The notes below the pieces were generated by a model. The model was not told the origin of the DNA, made no database searches, and worked only from the letters and a program-made list of their open reading frames with translations. Of a stretch of 64,000 nucleotides of DNA, positions 1-9,677 are shown in pieces. A program made the translations under genes and the position numbers. Where the stretch lies: the NCBI GenBank assembly GCA_977017575.1, contig CDRNVI010000012.1, forward strand, positions 434,001 to 498,000, given 5' to 3'. Each line of letters starts with the position of its first letter. Within the stretch, counting starts at the first letter, position 1. This DNA is from Paramoeba atlantica. Lineage: Eukaryota; Discosea.

Positions 1-765
1 GGGCAAATCTACGCGAGCGATGGAATCACGAAACAGTACATCCCCAGTAAATAGCAACCGTTCTGTCGGCAGGCTCAGCATCATATGCCCCGTAGAGTGC
101 CCCGGGGTGTGGATGTACTGACACGGAATGTCCCCGAGCAAAAAGAACGCATCCATTCGTCGTGAGGCACAGCCCATTAAGTAGTCGCCCTCCCCACGAC
201 GACCTGCGCTAATGTTTGGACAGGCCCGAGGGATGGGCATTTGCACCTCGGCCATGTCATAGCGTCGGTACCGTTGACACACCTGGGTCCATTTCTCCAT
301 CCATACCCCATCGACGGGGTTGTACGCGAAACGGGTATCCTGGCGATTCTTATCCCGAAGGTAGCAGAAAGGGTGAAGCCCGATGACGTTATCGATGTGA
401 AGATGGGTGAAGAAAATAAATTTAAGCTCGTAGGCGGCGTTGTCCATGAAGGTTACCCAGTCATCAGGCCAGTCGTCTGACATGTCGATGAGAATGCAAT
501 CGTTTTTTTGCTGCTTCTCCGGGGGTGTTTTGGTCGCGATAAGCCATTGATTGGAGCTAAAATTGTTAGCAAAGGCTCGGCGAAAAATGCGTACGTGTTT
601 GGATTCGTGGTGTAACAAAATGTAATGCGTGTCCAGTCGGTCCTTGCGGGGAATCCCTGGATTCCGTTCGGCTCTCTGCCATTTGAAGTGATCGATGGTC
701 TGCGCATGAGCATTCGAATTTCCAATAAAAGGAATACCGCATCGAAGAAGAGAACGGCGCAACAT
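1..765 (-). CDS. Metallo-beta-lactamase-fold hydrolase, partial (C-terminus beyond window)
   Basis: A continuous frame of 255 codons begins with ATG at 765 and runs off the left edge without a stop. Residues about 119-129 read FFTHLHIDNVI, the metal-binding loop of the metallo-beta-lactamase fold. HTPGHSTG follows at 219-226 and FTGDVLFRDSIARVDLP near 240-255. These are the glyoxalase II/YcbL-type motifs, so a hydrolase or dioxygenase acting on a thioester or persulfide is the usual role of relatives. The loop normally reads HxHxDH; here the last position is Asn126, so one ligand of the second metal site is replaced. His219, His223 and Asp242 are kept. The N terminus (MLRRSLLRCG) is basic and could be a mitochondrial presequence. 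Family call is firm, substrate is unknown. Confidence 0.85.
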   Translation of the reverse strand, partial: MLRRSLLRCGIPFIGNSNAHAQTIDHFKWQRAERNPGIPRKDRLDTHYILLHHESKHVRIFRRAFANNFSSNQWLIATKTPPEKQQKNDCILIDMSDDWPDDWVTFMDNAAYELKFIFFTHLHIDNVIGLHPFCYLRDKNRQDTRFAYNPVDGVWMEKWTQVCQRYRRYDMAEVQMPIPRACPNISAGRRGEGDYLMGCASRRMDAFFLLGDIPCQYIHTPGHSTGHMMLSLPTERLLFTGDVLFRDSIARVDLP

Positions 766-958
766 CAGTTAGATCAGATTCATCCGAATCTCATAACGTT
801 CATTGTAAGAAACCATAAAAAAAATTCATAAGTTGAATATGGAAAAGATTTTGCTGCGGGTTACTTTTATATATCCTATTTCACAAACATCACTGTTGAA
901 ATGGAACGTCTAGCTAAATTAACGGGGATACAATTAAATAAAGGAAAGTGAAGTAATC

Positions 959-2599
959 CTACTTCCATATCCTTATCGTCCGATCAACACTCACTGCGGC
1001 AAACTGCTTGTGCACGGAACTCCACGCAATGTCTCTGACACAAACCTTCGGCTCCGTTCGTTGCAGCACAACCTCTTTTTCCTTCGTATCCAACACAAAC
1101 ACCCCGCCCATCGCCCCCAACACCAAATACCTCCCACTATCCTCCACCCTCATCTTCCCACACTGCGCCGTGAACCGCACCTCCGGATGGGTCCACCGAA
1201 ACAGCGGAACGCTCTCCTGCCGTCTATCCCACCCCTGCACCACCCCATCCTGTCCACTGGAGTACATCCCATACTCCCGCACGGGACACAACTCCACCCC
1301 GAGCACCGCCCCTCGGTGCTGGGCAGGGGCTCCCCCCGCCTGCTCCTGCTTCGTCCTCCCCCCCGTTCGCGTATCCCACACCCGCACCCTCCCATCACTG
1401 TGCGCCGTCACCACCCCGCCCCAGGAAAACCCGGGAGGCACCGCGAGGTCGTTCACCCGGGAACCACTGGTGGCTCTCCACACCGTAGTCCCTCCCCCCG
1501 CAATATCCCACTTCCGCAGCCCCCCGTCACGGGTCGCGCTGTAGGCGTGGGAGGGGTCCCCGACCGAGGAGCCCGGACCCGCTCCCCCCGCGGCTACCGC
1601 TGCGCTCCCCCCCGAGCCCGCGACCACCGCGAGGGCGGTGATGGGGACCGCGGGGCCGGAGAGCTGGCAGCGGTACCGGCGGGAGGGGGCGTGGAGGACG
1701 ACCACGGTGCCGTCCCAGCAGCCCGCGAGCAGGACCGCGGGGGAGCACGCGAGGGCTTGGATGGCACTGGAGACGACATGGGTGGTGGTGGGGGGCGTGG
1801 GCGTTGTCGTCGCACTTCTACTCGTTGTATTCGTTAGAGTGCTACTCGTTGTACGTAGTAGAGTACTCGAGGTACGGGTCGTACTCCTTGTAGTCATAGG
1901 GGTAGTTGTAGGGATAGCTGTACGGTTCGTTGTAGGGTTCGTTGTAGGGTTCGTTGTAGGGTTCGTTGTAGGGATAGTTGTAGGGTTCGTTGTAGTTGTA
2001 GGGGGAAAGGGGGTGCAATCGTACCAACACAGGGTACGGTCGGAGCCTCCGGTGACCAGAGCGGTGTGCTGGGGGCCGGAGAACACGCAGGTGGTGAGGT
2101 CTCCGGGGGTGGGGGAGGGGGTGGAGAGGAGGAGGGTACCGGTGGGGGTGTAGGGGTCGTCGGTGGGGGTGGGGTGGGAGGAGGGGGTGGGGTGGGAGGA
2201 GGGGGTGGGGTAGGAGAGGGTGGTATGGGAGGGTGGGTTTTGGGACTCCAGTTCGGTGATACGGCATTGGAGTTTGGTGTTGGCGTCCTCGAGGTGGGCG
2301 ACGCGGAGGAGGGCGTCGGTGTAGGCATCAGGTTGGATTCCGTCTTTTGTGGTTGGTGAGTCTGGGACATCCATTTTTTCTTTGAGTAAGTCGTATTCTT
2401 TGTGCCAGATCGTAGCTGAATCGCTGAACAATTCGTTTTGTCGTGTGAGGTGTGCTAACGATCTGTCGAAAGAATCGATTTGCTCCCTCATTGTAACAAT
2501 GCGTTGTTCGATTACGTCCACATTAGATCTCCAATCGGCAATTAATGCTTTTAGGGCCCGTTGGTCAATTTCGTCGTTCTGTGTGCCTTTTGTGCTCAT
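959..2599 (-). CDS. Coiled-coil plus WD40 protein, ATG16-like
   Basis: From the ATG at 2599 the product is 546 residues. Residues about 8-124 form a charged coiled coil, ending in a Leu-rich heptad stretch. A low-complexity Pro/Ser/Thr linker follows, then repeats with WD40 signatures (GSDRTLCWYD, YSATRDGGLRKWD, AHSDGRVRVWD, SSGQDGVVQGWD) up to the terminal DRTIRIWK. Coiled coil followed by a C-terminal propeller is the layout of ATG16, the autophagy protein that recruits ATG12-ATG5 to phagophores. A generic scaffold WD40 protein remains possible. An in-frame ATG at 2767 would add 56 residues, but that stretch includes a 29-bp perfect palindrome and looks like leader. Much of the gene lies in a GC-rich island whose skew flips near 1630. 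Confidence 0.6.
   Translation of the reverse strand: MSTKGTQNDEIDQRALKALIADWRSNVDVIEQRIVTMREQIDSFDRSLAHLTRQNELFSDSATIWHKEYDLLKEKMDVPDSPTTKDGIQPDAYTDALLRVAHLEDANTKLQCRITELESQNPPSHTTLSYPTPSSHPTPSSHPTPTDDPYTPTGTLLLSTPSPTPGDLTTCVFSGPQHTALVTGGSDRTLCWYDCTPFPPTTTTNPTTIPTTNPTTNPTTNPTTNRTAIPTTTPMTTRSTTRTSSTLLRTTSSTLTNTTSRSATTTPTPPTTTHVVSSAIQALACSPAVLLAGCWDGTVVVLHAPSRRYRCQLSGPAVPITALAVVAGSGGSAAVAAGGAGPGSSVGDPSHAYSATRDGGLRKWDIAGGGTTVWRATSGSRVNDLAVPPGFSWGGVVTAHSDGRVRVWDTRTGGRTKQEQAGGAPAQHRGAVLGVELCPVREYGMYSSGQDGVVQGWDRRQESVPLFRWTHPEVRFTAQCGKMRVEDSGRYLVLGAMGGVFVLDTKEKEVVLQRTEPKVCVRDIAWSSVHKQFAAVSVDRTIRIWK
1914..1998 (-). repeat. Tandem repeat encoding Asn-Pro-Thr-Thr units
   Basis: A 12-bp unit (plus strand GGTTCGTTGTAG) is repeated about six times with small changes. 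It lies inside the ATG16-like gene, keeps the frame, and encodes NPTT units in the linker before the propeller. Its length is probably variable between strains. Confidence 0.8.
2160..2220 (-). repeat. Tandem repeat encoding Ser-His-Pro-Thr-Pro units
   Basis: Unit of about 18 bp (plus strand GGTGGGAGGAGGGGGTGG) in three copies, in frame in the linker of the ATG16-like protein. The G-runs could form G-quadruplexes on the plus strand. Confidence 0.75.
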
Positions 2600-2715
2600 C
2601 AAATTCACGTCTCCTCCTATTGTTCTATTCGTACCGGAAAATTGCATGCTTGTGATTAACATCAAAATTGTACACTTGTTTACTTCAAGAGCAATGTTGT
2701 TTTTATGGTTTTCTA

Positions 2716-2744
2716 AGATTATCTGAGAACTTCTCAGATAATCT
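2716..2744. promoter_or_regulatory. 29-bp perfect palindrome upstream of ATG16-like gene
   Basis: The arms AGATTATCTGAGAA and TTCTCAGATAATCT match exactly around a single central C. The site lies 117 bp upstream of the preferred start at 2599. A dimeric transcription-factor site or a leader hairpin are both possible. The palindrome itself is certain, its role is inferred. Confidence 0.5.
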
Positions 2745-3226
2745 GACAGCTTCTCAGTGAGAAGCATGATGTCTTAGATATCATGCTGAAAGGTGAAGAA
2801 AAATATGGAATTAAAATATTTACAGAAAGGGTCTATCGTACGCTAGTAAGCACGTGATATCGGTTCACCCTGATTTATCTATTTTAGATTATGGACGTTC
2901 TTTCAAAGAGGATAAGTCAAGGGGCTAGAATTAGTTTTCTTCCCTCACTTATCTTCATCAGGGAGTTTCATGAGGCCTTCCCCATGGCCTCAGAATAAAG
3001 TCTCGAAAAACTACCGAGCAAGGAAGTCTCTCATTCGGATAAAGGTTCCACCCTTGGGATTTCGGCTCGACTGTCATGAGTTTCCCATGAAGAAGGTTCA
3101 TTAGAGAGTGATAGTTGTCCACTAAAGAAAAAGGACATGGCGTAGCGATAGTGGATACTAGATAGATGTACTGATTGTTATAACACGGTGTATAGCACGG
3201 TTGTCTCTAGAACACTTAAAAAAAGT
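2745..3226. other. Intergenic region, no gene seen
   Basis: AT-rich spacer between the PPR and ATG16-like genes. The only structure noted is a small hairpin at 2971-2992 (TGAGGCC stem, 8-base loop). No tRNA, snRNA or protein signature was recognised. Confidence 0.6.
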
Positions 3227-6200
3227 TCAAATTGAATGGTCAGGTGGCAAATATTGTTTAGGTGCAACATTTTGTCTAGTCTTCGTTTGGTGTTTCCGAA
3301 AGTTTTCTGACTTACCCATTCGTCTTCTTTGCTTTTGGTCCTGCACAGCTCTCAACCTTCTCACTCGCTCTTCTGTAACTGGGCGATAGCTTGCGCGTTC
3401 CGTGTCGGAAGTGCTTCCTGTCCTCTTTTGAGCATCATAAAATGCTTGTATGCTAGCAGCTGTGGTATGGGTCATATCTGAAGCTGATCGACCAAAGCGT
3501 AATAAAGGTTCCTCCGGCACTTCAAGCTGGCCTCTTTGGTACATTTCTTTGAAACGCTGCAGGTAGTCGTATTTCCGATTTTTATGGCCGGCAACAGATC
3601 GTGCTCCTATACCGTGCCGAGAGGCGAAGGCAAGTGTCTCAGTTTTGTGTGTCCGCAAGGTTTCGATAACATCCCTTGATTGGCTACTTTCCTCCTTTGC
3701 AATTTGCTTGGCCAACACCGACTCCGTATAAAGCTCTTTCTGTGCGGCGTACATTACCGGCGACATTGGTTGGGGCGAATCCGTGGTGACTGCATCCGAT
3801 CTATTGTTCTCAGAAGACACCAGTGTATCGGCACTTTGCATTGCATTCTCCATATCTTCATCATCCATATAAGGAGCCAGTGGATTGGTTCTGTCTTTCA
3901 CCCAGACAAGCTCGCCTGCGTGCGGCAAGGAAGTACTGTGTTCCGCTACAGGCTTGCGACTGCCATCTTCATACACTTCATGAGGGAAAGCTTTGGCATC
4001 AGCAAGTTCAGAGGGTGTTTTTGCGTTTGTACTGTCGATTTCTATTTGCTCTGGTATTGTTCGCTTGGTCATGCCAACAGGCGCAAATGGGGTACTTTGT
4101 AATAGTGATGTTTCACCACGAGAGACCGCCAATGCCGCGTATTTTTTTAGCAAATTTCTTTCTCTCCATAACGTTGTATCCCACCCGAAGGCACCCAAGC
4201 GTTTTTCTGGATAGACATATCCAGATTCATCAATAGCCCATAGTGCCCCGGCAGGTTCGCTACCATCTGCTCGAAGTATTGGAAGAAGTTTGTTACGATC
4301 TCGTGGGTTTGGGATGTCTTCCGGTTTCTTAAATTTCGAAATGATCCCAAGCTTTGCTAATGCTTGATTTTTTTCTTCAAAGGATTCGCCTCGCGGGGTT
4401 CCATCATCGGATGGGCTATCAAATAACTTATGCTTCGTTAACGTATTGCTTTTCCATTTTTCCCAGTACTCTATCGGAGTATCCATCGGTGGCACGGGAT
4501 CCAAGGAAGGGAGATTTTGCTCAGCATCAAATTTTCTAAGCTCCTTGTTAGACTGTTCCGTACTGCTGTCAAGAGGTCTCCGAAGATCATCTTTACAATG
4601 AAGCAAAGGATTTGTTGGATCGTAAACGACATCAGGGTCAACGTCATCGGGCGTTCCTTGTGTTCTATAATCTCCTCTAAAATTGGTTTGTTCCACGTCT
4701 CTAAGACCACGAAAACTCGGATGAATGTCACTTGAACTCTTTTCTTTTTGTGCATTCAACGAGTTTTCATTTTGATGATCCAACGGAATTTCATGCTCTG
4801 CAGTACCTGAACCGTGCCGCTCTTCGTACTCTTCACGAGCCTGTTCCATTCTTCGGGAGCGTCTTCTCATATCTCTTGTATACGCAGCTTCCTCTGAGAT
4901 ATTTCGAATCCTTCGAAGAAGAGCAACAGTAGATGGATACCCTACCTTTTCCATTGCATCGAGGTAAGAGAGCGCGCGGGTTGTGCTGCCCTCCTCTCCA
5001 GATCGCAAATGCAGAAGAATCATATTTACATAGGCGGACTTGGGCAAAATCTTTTTTGGACCAACACCACCAGAAAGTGCTAGCTCTGCAAATACACTCT
5101 CAGCTCTGGCAACCTCACCTTTGCATAATGATAAAAATTTTAAATACGCAACGTAAGCCTGAGCTGGCTTCTCAGTGATGTTGTAATCGTTGAAGCTATG
5201 TGTCCATATTCTCATTCCTTTGTTGGACCACTCCTGAAAAAGTGTTAAATCATGGGCATAGTGTTCACCTATCATATGGATGATGCTGGCGTAAATGTGT
5301 AGCAAAGAACTAAGTGCACGGGATATCCAATGGGAAGTAAAACTGTCCTTCGATTTTAGTTTCATGGCTACAGCCAGATCAGAAGTTGTCTCATCTCCTG
5401 CTTTCACCAGTTTATCAGCTACCTTAGAACGCGTGTGTATCAAGGCAAGTACACCCAGACAGGTTGTTTCTGCCTCCTTCCACAACCCGTTCTTTGGATG
5501 AGCATTCTCTGCCTTAAAATTCTCATACTCAGCTTTTCGGATGGCATGACTATAGGCCGTAAGCACTGTAAGAAGGTGTTGAACTTGAAATTTATGCCCA
5601 TTCTCTTGCAATTTTGCAAATAACTTTCTCAACGCTGACAAGTCACCACGATTTGCGCTCCCACACATCATGTAGAAAAACGTTTGATTGGACCACTCAA
5701 AACCCAAGATCTCCATTTTTCTTCCGTACTCGACCAGTAGAGCATGGTCCTTAGGTTGGCGTTGCAGTGCATAAAGCACTGCATCGAAACATTGACGTAG
5801 AGGCATCATATTATACGCAGATTGCATGTGCTCGAACAACTCAACACACTTCATTACGCTGCTTTCCTTTGTTATATCGCGTGCATGAGCCCATAGCACA
5901 GCAGCAAAAGTTGCTTCGTCGGGTTCCAAGTTTGCCAACTCTCTCATGTGATCGTAAACCTGTATTGCGCTGGAGCAATCATGCGCCTGTACGAATCCGT
6001 GAATAAGAATCGTCCAGGTCACACGATCTGGTGTCACGCCTTTCGATTTGGCTTCTTCTACTAAAGACATGCATTCATTGACTAGACCTTGATTAGCGTA
6101 CATTGCTATAATAGCATTGTATGATATGATATTCTGGCCGCCCAGTCCCAGGGCCTTGGCTAGATCAAAAAGTGTTGCGGCGGCTTTATAGTTTCCGTAA

Positions 6201-6832
6201 ATGCCAAGAGCCCGTATTGCGCTTTTGATACCTTCCGGATCATAACTTAGTCCAAGATCATTAGCCATTAGGACAGCAAGCTCTTTGGAGCGCGCTGTGA
6301 TGGGGGCGTTAAAATCTAAGTATGCGACAGGCATTCCATCCTCTGCTAACGGTTCGCTAGGCAGAAGAGACGCGTTTGTAGTAAATTGCGCCGATAATTT
6401 ATTTGAGGAAGCTGGAGTTGAATTACCGTGTGTAACATCCTTAGATTCTTCATTCTGATCGCAGTTCTTCACATTTTTAGTCGAATCACTCGACGGCAGT
6501 AAAGGATATACTGAAATCTTATCTTTTCCGAGAACATAGGGAGGATCATTTTGTATTTCTGAACAAAAATCAGCTAGTCTACGTAACCCGCTCTTGCAAT
6601 TCTTTACGACGTTACGACTTTCGCCGCACGTATCGTCTTCCAGGGGGTACTGCCAGGCATATGCCCAGCGTTCGATCATATCATCCCATTTTTCTGTCTT
6701 TGGCGGGCGATAATCGGCCGGAAGCAAAGATTTTCGATAGAGTTGGAGCTCAAGTTCTTTTACAGAGGGCCCAAGAGCAGTGCGACCGCGAAGCGCGATG
6801 TGCTTTACCGCTTTAGCGTACGTAGAAGGCAT
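3227..6832 (-). CDS. Pentatricopeptide-repeat (PPR) protein
   Basis: A 1201-residue frame. Residues about 205-330 hold clear PPR units (YNAIIAMYANQGLVNECMSL, VTWTILIHGFVQAHDCSSAI, DEATFAAVLWAHARD), followed by further helical repeats to about 600. The C-terminal half is charged and probably disordered, with a basic tail. PPR proteins bind organellar RNA and act in its processing, stability or translation. The N terminus (MPSTYAKAVKHIALRG) is basic and compatible with organelle import. The conserved-looking block at residues 8-60, before the repeats, could be a mitoribosome-associated domain, but I could not place it. Intronless, with ordinary base composition and no GC island. Confidence 0.85.
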   Translation of the reverse strand: MPSTYAKAVKHIALRGRTALGPSVKELELQLYRKSLLPADYRPPKTEKWDDMIERWAYAWQYPLEDDTCGESRNVVKNCKSGLRRLADFCSEIQNDPPYVLGKDKISVYPLLPSSDSTKNVKNCDQNEESKDVTHGNSTPASSNKLSAQFTTNASLLPSEPLAEDGMPVAYLDFNAPITARSKELAVLMANDLGLSYDPEGIKSAIRALGIYGNYKAAATLFDLAKALGLGGQNIISYNAIIAMYANQGLVNECMSLVEEAKSKGVTPDRVTWTILIHGFVQAHDCSSAIQVYDHMRELANLEPDEATFAAVLWAHARDITKESSVMKCVELFEHMQSAYNMMPLRQCFDAVLYALQRQPKDHALLVEYGRKMEILGFEWSNQTFFYMMCGSANRGDLSALRKLFAKLQENGHKFQVQHLLTVLTAYSHAIRKAEYENFKAENAHPKNGLWKEAETTCLGVLALIHTRSKVADKLVKAGDETTSDLAVAMKLKSKDSFTSHWISRALSSLLHIYASIIHMIGEHYAHDLTLFQEWSNKGMRIWTHSFNDYNITEKPAQAYVAYLKFLSLCKGEVARAESVFAELALSGGVGPKKILPKSAYVNMILLHLRSGEEGSTTRALSYLDAMEKVGYPSTVALLRRIRNISEEAAYTRDMRRRSRRMEQAREEYEERHGSGTAEHEIPLDHQNENSLNAQKEKSSSDIHPSFRGLRDVEQTNFRGDYRTQGTPDDVDPDVVYDPTNPLLHCKDDLRRPLDSSTEQSNKELRKFDAEQNLPSLDPVPPMDTPIEYWEKWKSNTLTKHKLFDSPSDDGTPRGESFEEKNQALAKLGIISKFKKPEDIPNPRDRNKLLPILRADGSEPAGALWAIDESGYVYPEKRLGAFGWDTTLWRERNLLKKYAALAVSRGETSLLQSTPFAPVGMTKRTIPEQIEIDSTNAKTPSELADAKAFPHEVYEDGSRKPVAEHSTSLPHAGELVWVKDRTNPLAPYMDDEDMENAMQSADTLVSSENNRSDAVTTDSPQPMSPVMYAAQKELYTESVLAKQIAKEESSQSRDVIETLRTHKTETLAFASRHGIGARSVAGHKNRKYDYLQRFKEMYQRGQLEVPEEPLLRFGRSASDMTHTTAASIQAFYDAQKRTGSTSDTERASYRPVTEERVRRLRAVQDQKQRRRMGKSENFRKHQTKTRQNVAPKQYLPPDHSI

Positions 6833-7292
6833 ATGTAGGGACTAATTTCGTCAAAGACGAAGTTTACGTAGGCAAAATATAGGTTTTTCAGAAGTATTTG
6901 GAATAATCTTCAGAAGTGTTAATATTTCTCAAAGTGTTTTATCAGTCCTCTAGCTAGCCTTATTTGCATAATATTACTATTGAAGTACATCCGAAAATCG
7001 CATGTTTTCTATTTACAGGACTTTAATGCCGTTAAGTTCTACATGTGTATTTCGTTAATCTAGAAATTTTCTAGGTTGGGATCCTCCTATAAGCCTTATT
7101 AAGGTCTACCACGTACTATACAGTGCAGTATAAAGTCCACGAAGCTTCTACAAGAATCCTTAGAACAATAGTAAACCCCTCACATACTGCGCATTATCTA
7201 GTAAGACTTTTTCTAAACTTGGGAAAACTCCCAAGGGATTGTTCGATCACGTTCCATAAAACCAGTAGAAGACAAGGAACAACGCCATAGCA
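6833..7292. other. Intergenic region, no gene seen
   Basis: AT-rich spacer of 460 bp. It contains a short perfect hairpin at 7218-7235 (CTTGGGA, AAAC loop). Nothing else is recognised. Confidence 0.6.
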
Positions 7293-7937
7293 TTATTGTG
7301 AGGCATCTGAACTTTTTTCCGACGTCACATCGTCCATGCGCGCATCTACACATTTACGAAAGGCATCGACGATTGGAGCGCACTTCACGATTTCTTCTTT
7401 GTCATAAACATTTCCCTTTTTCGATTCCCTAAAACATTTTTGGATAGCCACTTCCTCGTCTTGACAGAAAGGTTCGTGATACTGTTTTTCAAAAGACCCA
7501 TCTCGCACAACGTCATGCAAAAGGTCTTGAATGAGATTCGATTCGTTCTCAATGTTCATGAGAATTTTTTCCGAATCAGTTAATTCTCTATTTCCTGATT
7601 TCAGCGCCCCCGAAGTGCAAGAATTCTTTTCTTGAGCAAAAGCTTTCGGCAACTCGAAAAATGATCCAATAAGCCGAGCTACGCTTCCTACTTCTTTTGT
7701 AATTGTGTCTTGGGCTAACTTTAATGTGGTTTGAAGAGTTCTCGCACCTTGCACTTCTTGAGTTTTACCTGGAAGGAGCTCGGGATAATGCCGCAGACCT
7801 TTCGGAAACACATGCTCTTTGGACGCCAGACCCAAATTCACCAGTAGAAGTCCCACTTTTATTTGATCTTCGTGCTCTTTTCGAATATCATCCAGCATTC
7901 GAGAACTGGAAGGATGATTCCAATTTGCACTTTCCAT
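7293..7937 (-). CDS. Twin CX9C (CHCH) mitochondrial protein, possibly MIC19-like
   Basis: The product is 214 residues. Near the C terminus a CX9C pair (CQDEEVAIQKC) and a second one (CAPIVDAFRKC) form a CHCH domain, the fold oxidised by MIA40 in the mitochondrial intermembrane space. The N-terminal 140 residues are mostly helical and charged, without a cleavable presequence, as expected for MIA40 substrates. A long helical N-terminal part with one C-terminal CHCH domain is the layout of MIC19/CHCHD3, a subunit of the MICOS complex that shapes cristae; the phrase CFRES between the cysteine pairs also recalls it. The domain call is secure, the MIC19 assignment is tentative. Confidence 0.75.
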   Translation of the reverse strand: MESANWNHPSSSRMLDDIRKEHEDQIKVGLLLVNLGLASKEHVFPKGLRHYPELLPGKTQEVQGARTLQTTLKLAQDTITKEVGSVARLIGSFFELPKAFAQEKNSCTSGALKSGNRELTDSEKILMNIENESNLIQDLLHDVVRDGSFEKQYHEPFCQDEEVAIQKCFRESKKGNVYDKEEIVKCAPIVDAFRKCVDARMDDVTSEKSSDASQ

Positions 7938-8078
7938 TTAAAAAGTAGTATTTTCCTTTTCGTTCGAATAATCCCTGACGTTAAGTTAAACATTTCCGAA
8001 ACTAATGTCTTCCGTTTTAAGTGACGCCTGTAATTCCTCACTACATTAAATTAATGAAGATTGTTAATACAATGTACC

Positions 8079-8106
8079 ATACTTTCTACTCATAAAAAGA
8101 AAGTAT
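8079..8106. repeat. Intergenic hairpin
   Basis: ATACTTTCT and AGAAAGTAT form a 9-bp perfect stem around a 10-base loop, between the WD40-like and CX9C genes. It could act in the 3' end of the upstream transcript. Confidence 0.4.
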
Positions 8107-8182
8107 AGCCTCGATATTTTTTAAGGAATCGCTCTAGCTTGATATCTTGGGAATTGACAAATTTTTACCAGCATTGCGGTAC

Positions 8183-8270
8183 TACAATGTATATCCCGGG
8201 AACGTATATCAAATCAAACGTATACAATGTATATCCCGGGAATGTATACAATGTATATCCTGGGACACAA
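8183..8270. repeat. Three-copy direct repeat
   Basis: The 17-base core ACAATGTATATCCCGGG appears at about 8184, 8223 and 8247, the last with one change (CCTGGG). Spacing is 39 and 24 bp. It sits in the spacer between two genes on the same strand, so a protein-binding array is possible, as is a small minisatellite. Confidence 0.7.
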
Positions 8271-8371
8271 CTTTTTGTGACTGTTGACTACAACTACAGT
8301 GTTGTAGAGAGTTATCCCTTCACGCAAAATGAAGCTGAGTGATCACTCGGTGCTCAACGCTTCATCGCAGC

Positions 8372-9502
8372 TTATTGAAGGATATCGCAGCAAACTAACG
8401 ACCCCCGTAATGTTACCCCCATGAGGAACGCATCACTAATGGACGGGGGTCCCATCCACATGTCGTCCCCGTGAACGGTACGTATAACGTCCCCGGAAGG
8501 CAAATGCCGAACGTTTGCTTCGGAATCAGTACCGGCCGTGACCACAAGCTCGGCAGAACTTACACCTTCCAGATCTGATGGAGTTTTGTACACTTTCATG
8601 CTGATACTTTCTGCGTCCCAGTGAACAAAACACGTATCGTACTTACTTATACCTCTGCAATTATGACGCGCTTGCATTTTCCGAACATCGAGACAAGTGA
8701 GAGTCCTGGAGTTTCCTACGGCATAAAAATTACATGATGGTGCATCACAAATAGATAGAAACGTCTCATTGCCACATCTTGCTCGTGAATTATCGCGGAT
8801 CTGATTGCATCTGGCCGCTGATGTCCGCTGTCGAATATCGAACAGTACTAATTCACTTCCTGTAGCCGTGACAACCACATTTGAGCAAGTTTTAGTAGCA
8901 AATAACGAGGTGGGGTATCCATCCAAAGTGATGGACCTCATGTGTGTTCCCTCGAGAGAATGTAAGCGTAATTCATGTGAAAGAGAATGCGCACTTGCAA
9001 TCGCATTCTCTCCTACACTAATACCATAATGTCCAGGAGGAAGGTGATTGTTGACTTTAGTGCCGAAACAAAAGGTAGATGTGCGCGGACTGAGAGTATC
9101 ATGTCCCTTTCGGAGGAATTTGTCGGATGTCTGGTATATAAAGGAGTCGTTCCGTCTGTTTAAATACAAGTGTCCTTTCCTGTCCACATGGTAAAAAACG
9201 TCTTTGTCGGGACCTCGATCTACATCAGTAATTAGCGAAGCATAATTTTCATTTTCGAGCACCGAAATTTGAGTACTATCGTTTTCCAGGGGACTCGGTA
9301 ACAAACACCGCTTTTCAGTGTCGTATGTTAATAAAGCAACTTCGTGTTTTTGAACAACAGCGAACACAATTCGCTGACCATCGCGTTGTAGGACGCATAT
9401 CTTTCGTCCTATACGTGAGGGAAAGCTTCCGCATACGTCAACAACGTTTGGAAACAAGGTGCATGTCATATCATAGTGTGTTTCAGCTTTAATATGCTTC
9501 AA
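8372..9502 (-). CDS. WD40-like beta-propeller protein, function unknown
   Basis: A 376-residue frame with repeated beta-strand blocks and loose WD40 signatures: VVVTATGSELVLFDIRQ, YAVGNSRTLTCLDVRK, LVVTAGTDSEANVRHLPSG. These fit four or more propeller blades in the C-terminal two thirds, with none of the strict GH-WD pairs. Propellers of this kind act as scaffolds in complexes. I do not recognise the family. No signal peptide or membrane segment is visible. Confidence 0.65.
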   Translation of the reverse strand: MKHIKAETHYDMTCTLFPNVVDVCGSFPSRIGRKICVLQRDGQRIVFAVVQKHEVALLTYDTEKRCLLPSPLENDSTQISVLENENYASLITDVDRGPDKDVFYHVDRKGHLYLNRRNDSFIYQTSDKFLRKGHDTLSPRTSTFCFGTKVNNHLPPGHYGISVGENAIASAHSLSHELRLHSLEGTHMRSITLDGYPTSLFATKTCSNVVVTATGSELVLFDIRQRTSAARCNQIRDNSRARCGNETFLSICDAPSCNFYAVGNSRTLTCLDVRKMQARHNCRGISKYDTCFVHWDAESISMKVYKTPSDLEGVSSAELVVTAGTDSEANVRHLPSGDVIRTVHGDDMWMGPPSISDAFLMGVTLRGSLVCCDILQ

Positions 9503-9677
9503 ACGTTTTCTGTATCGGCAATTTTTGTCAATAAAATTAGAAAAGAGGCTAATCTACGCTTTCTGAAGACGAATTTGTTTTATTATTTTCCCAAAGGATA
9601 CTCAAAAAGCTTCATTTTTCAGTGCTAGAGCGTATGAAGGGTAAAGTTTTGCACACAGAATTTGAAAATTTGGTTCT

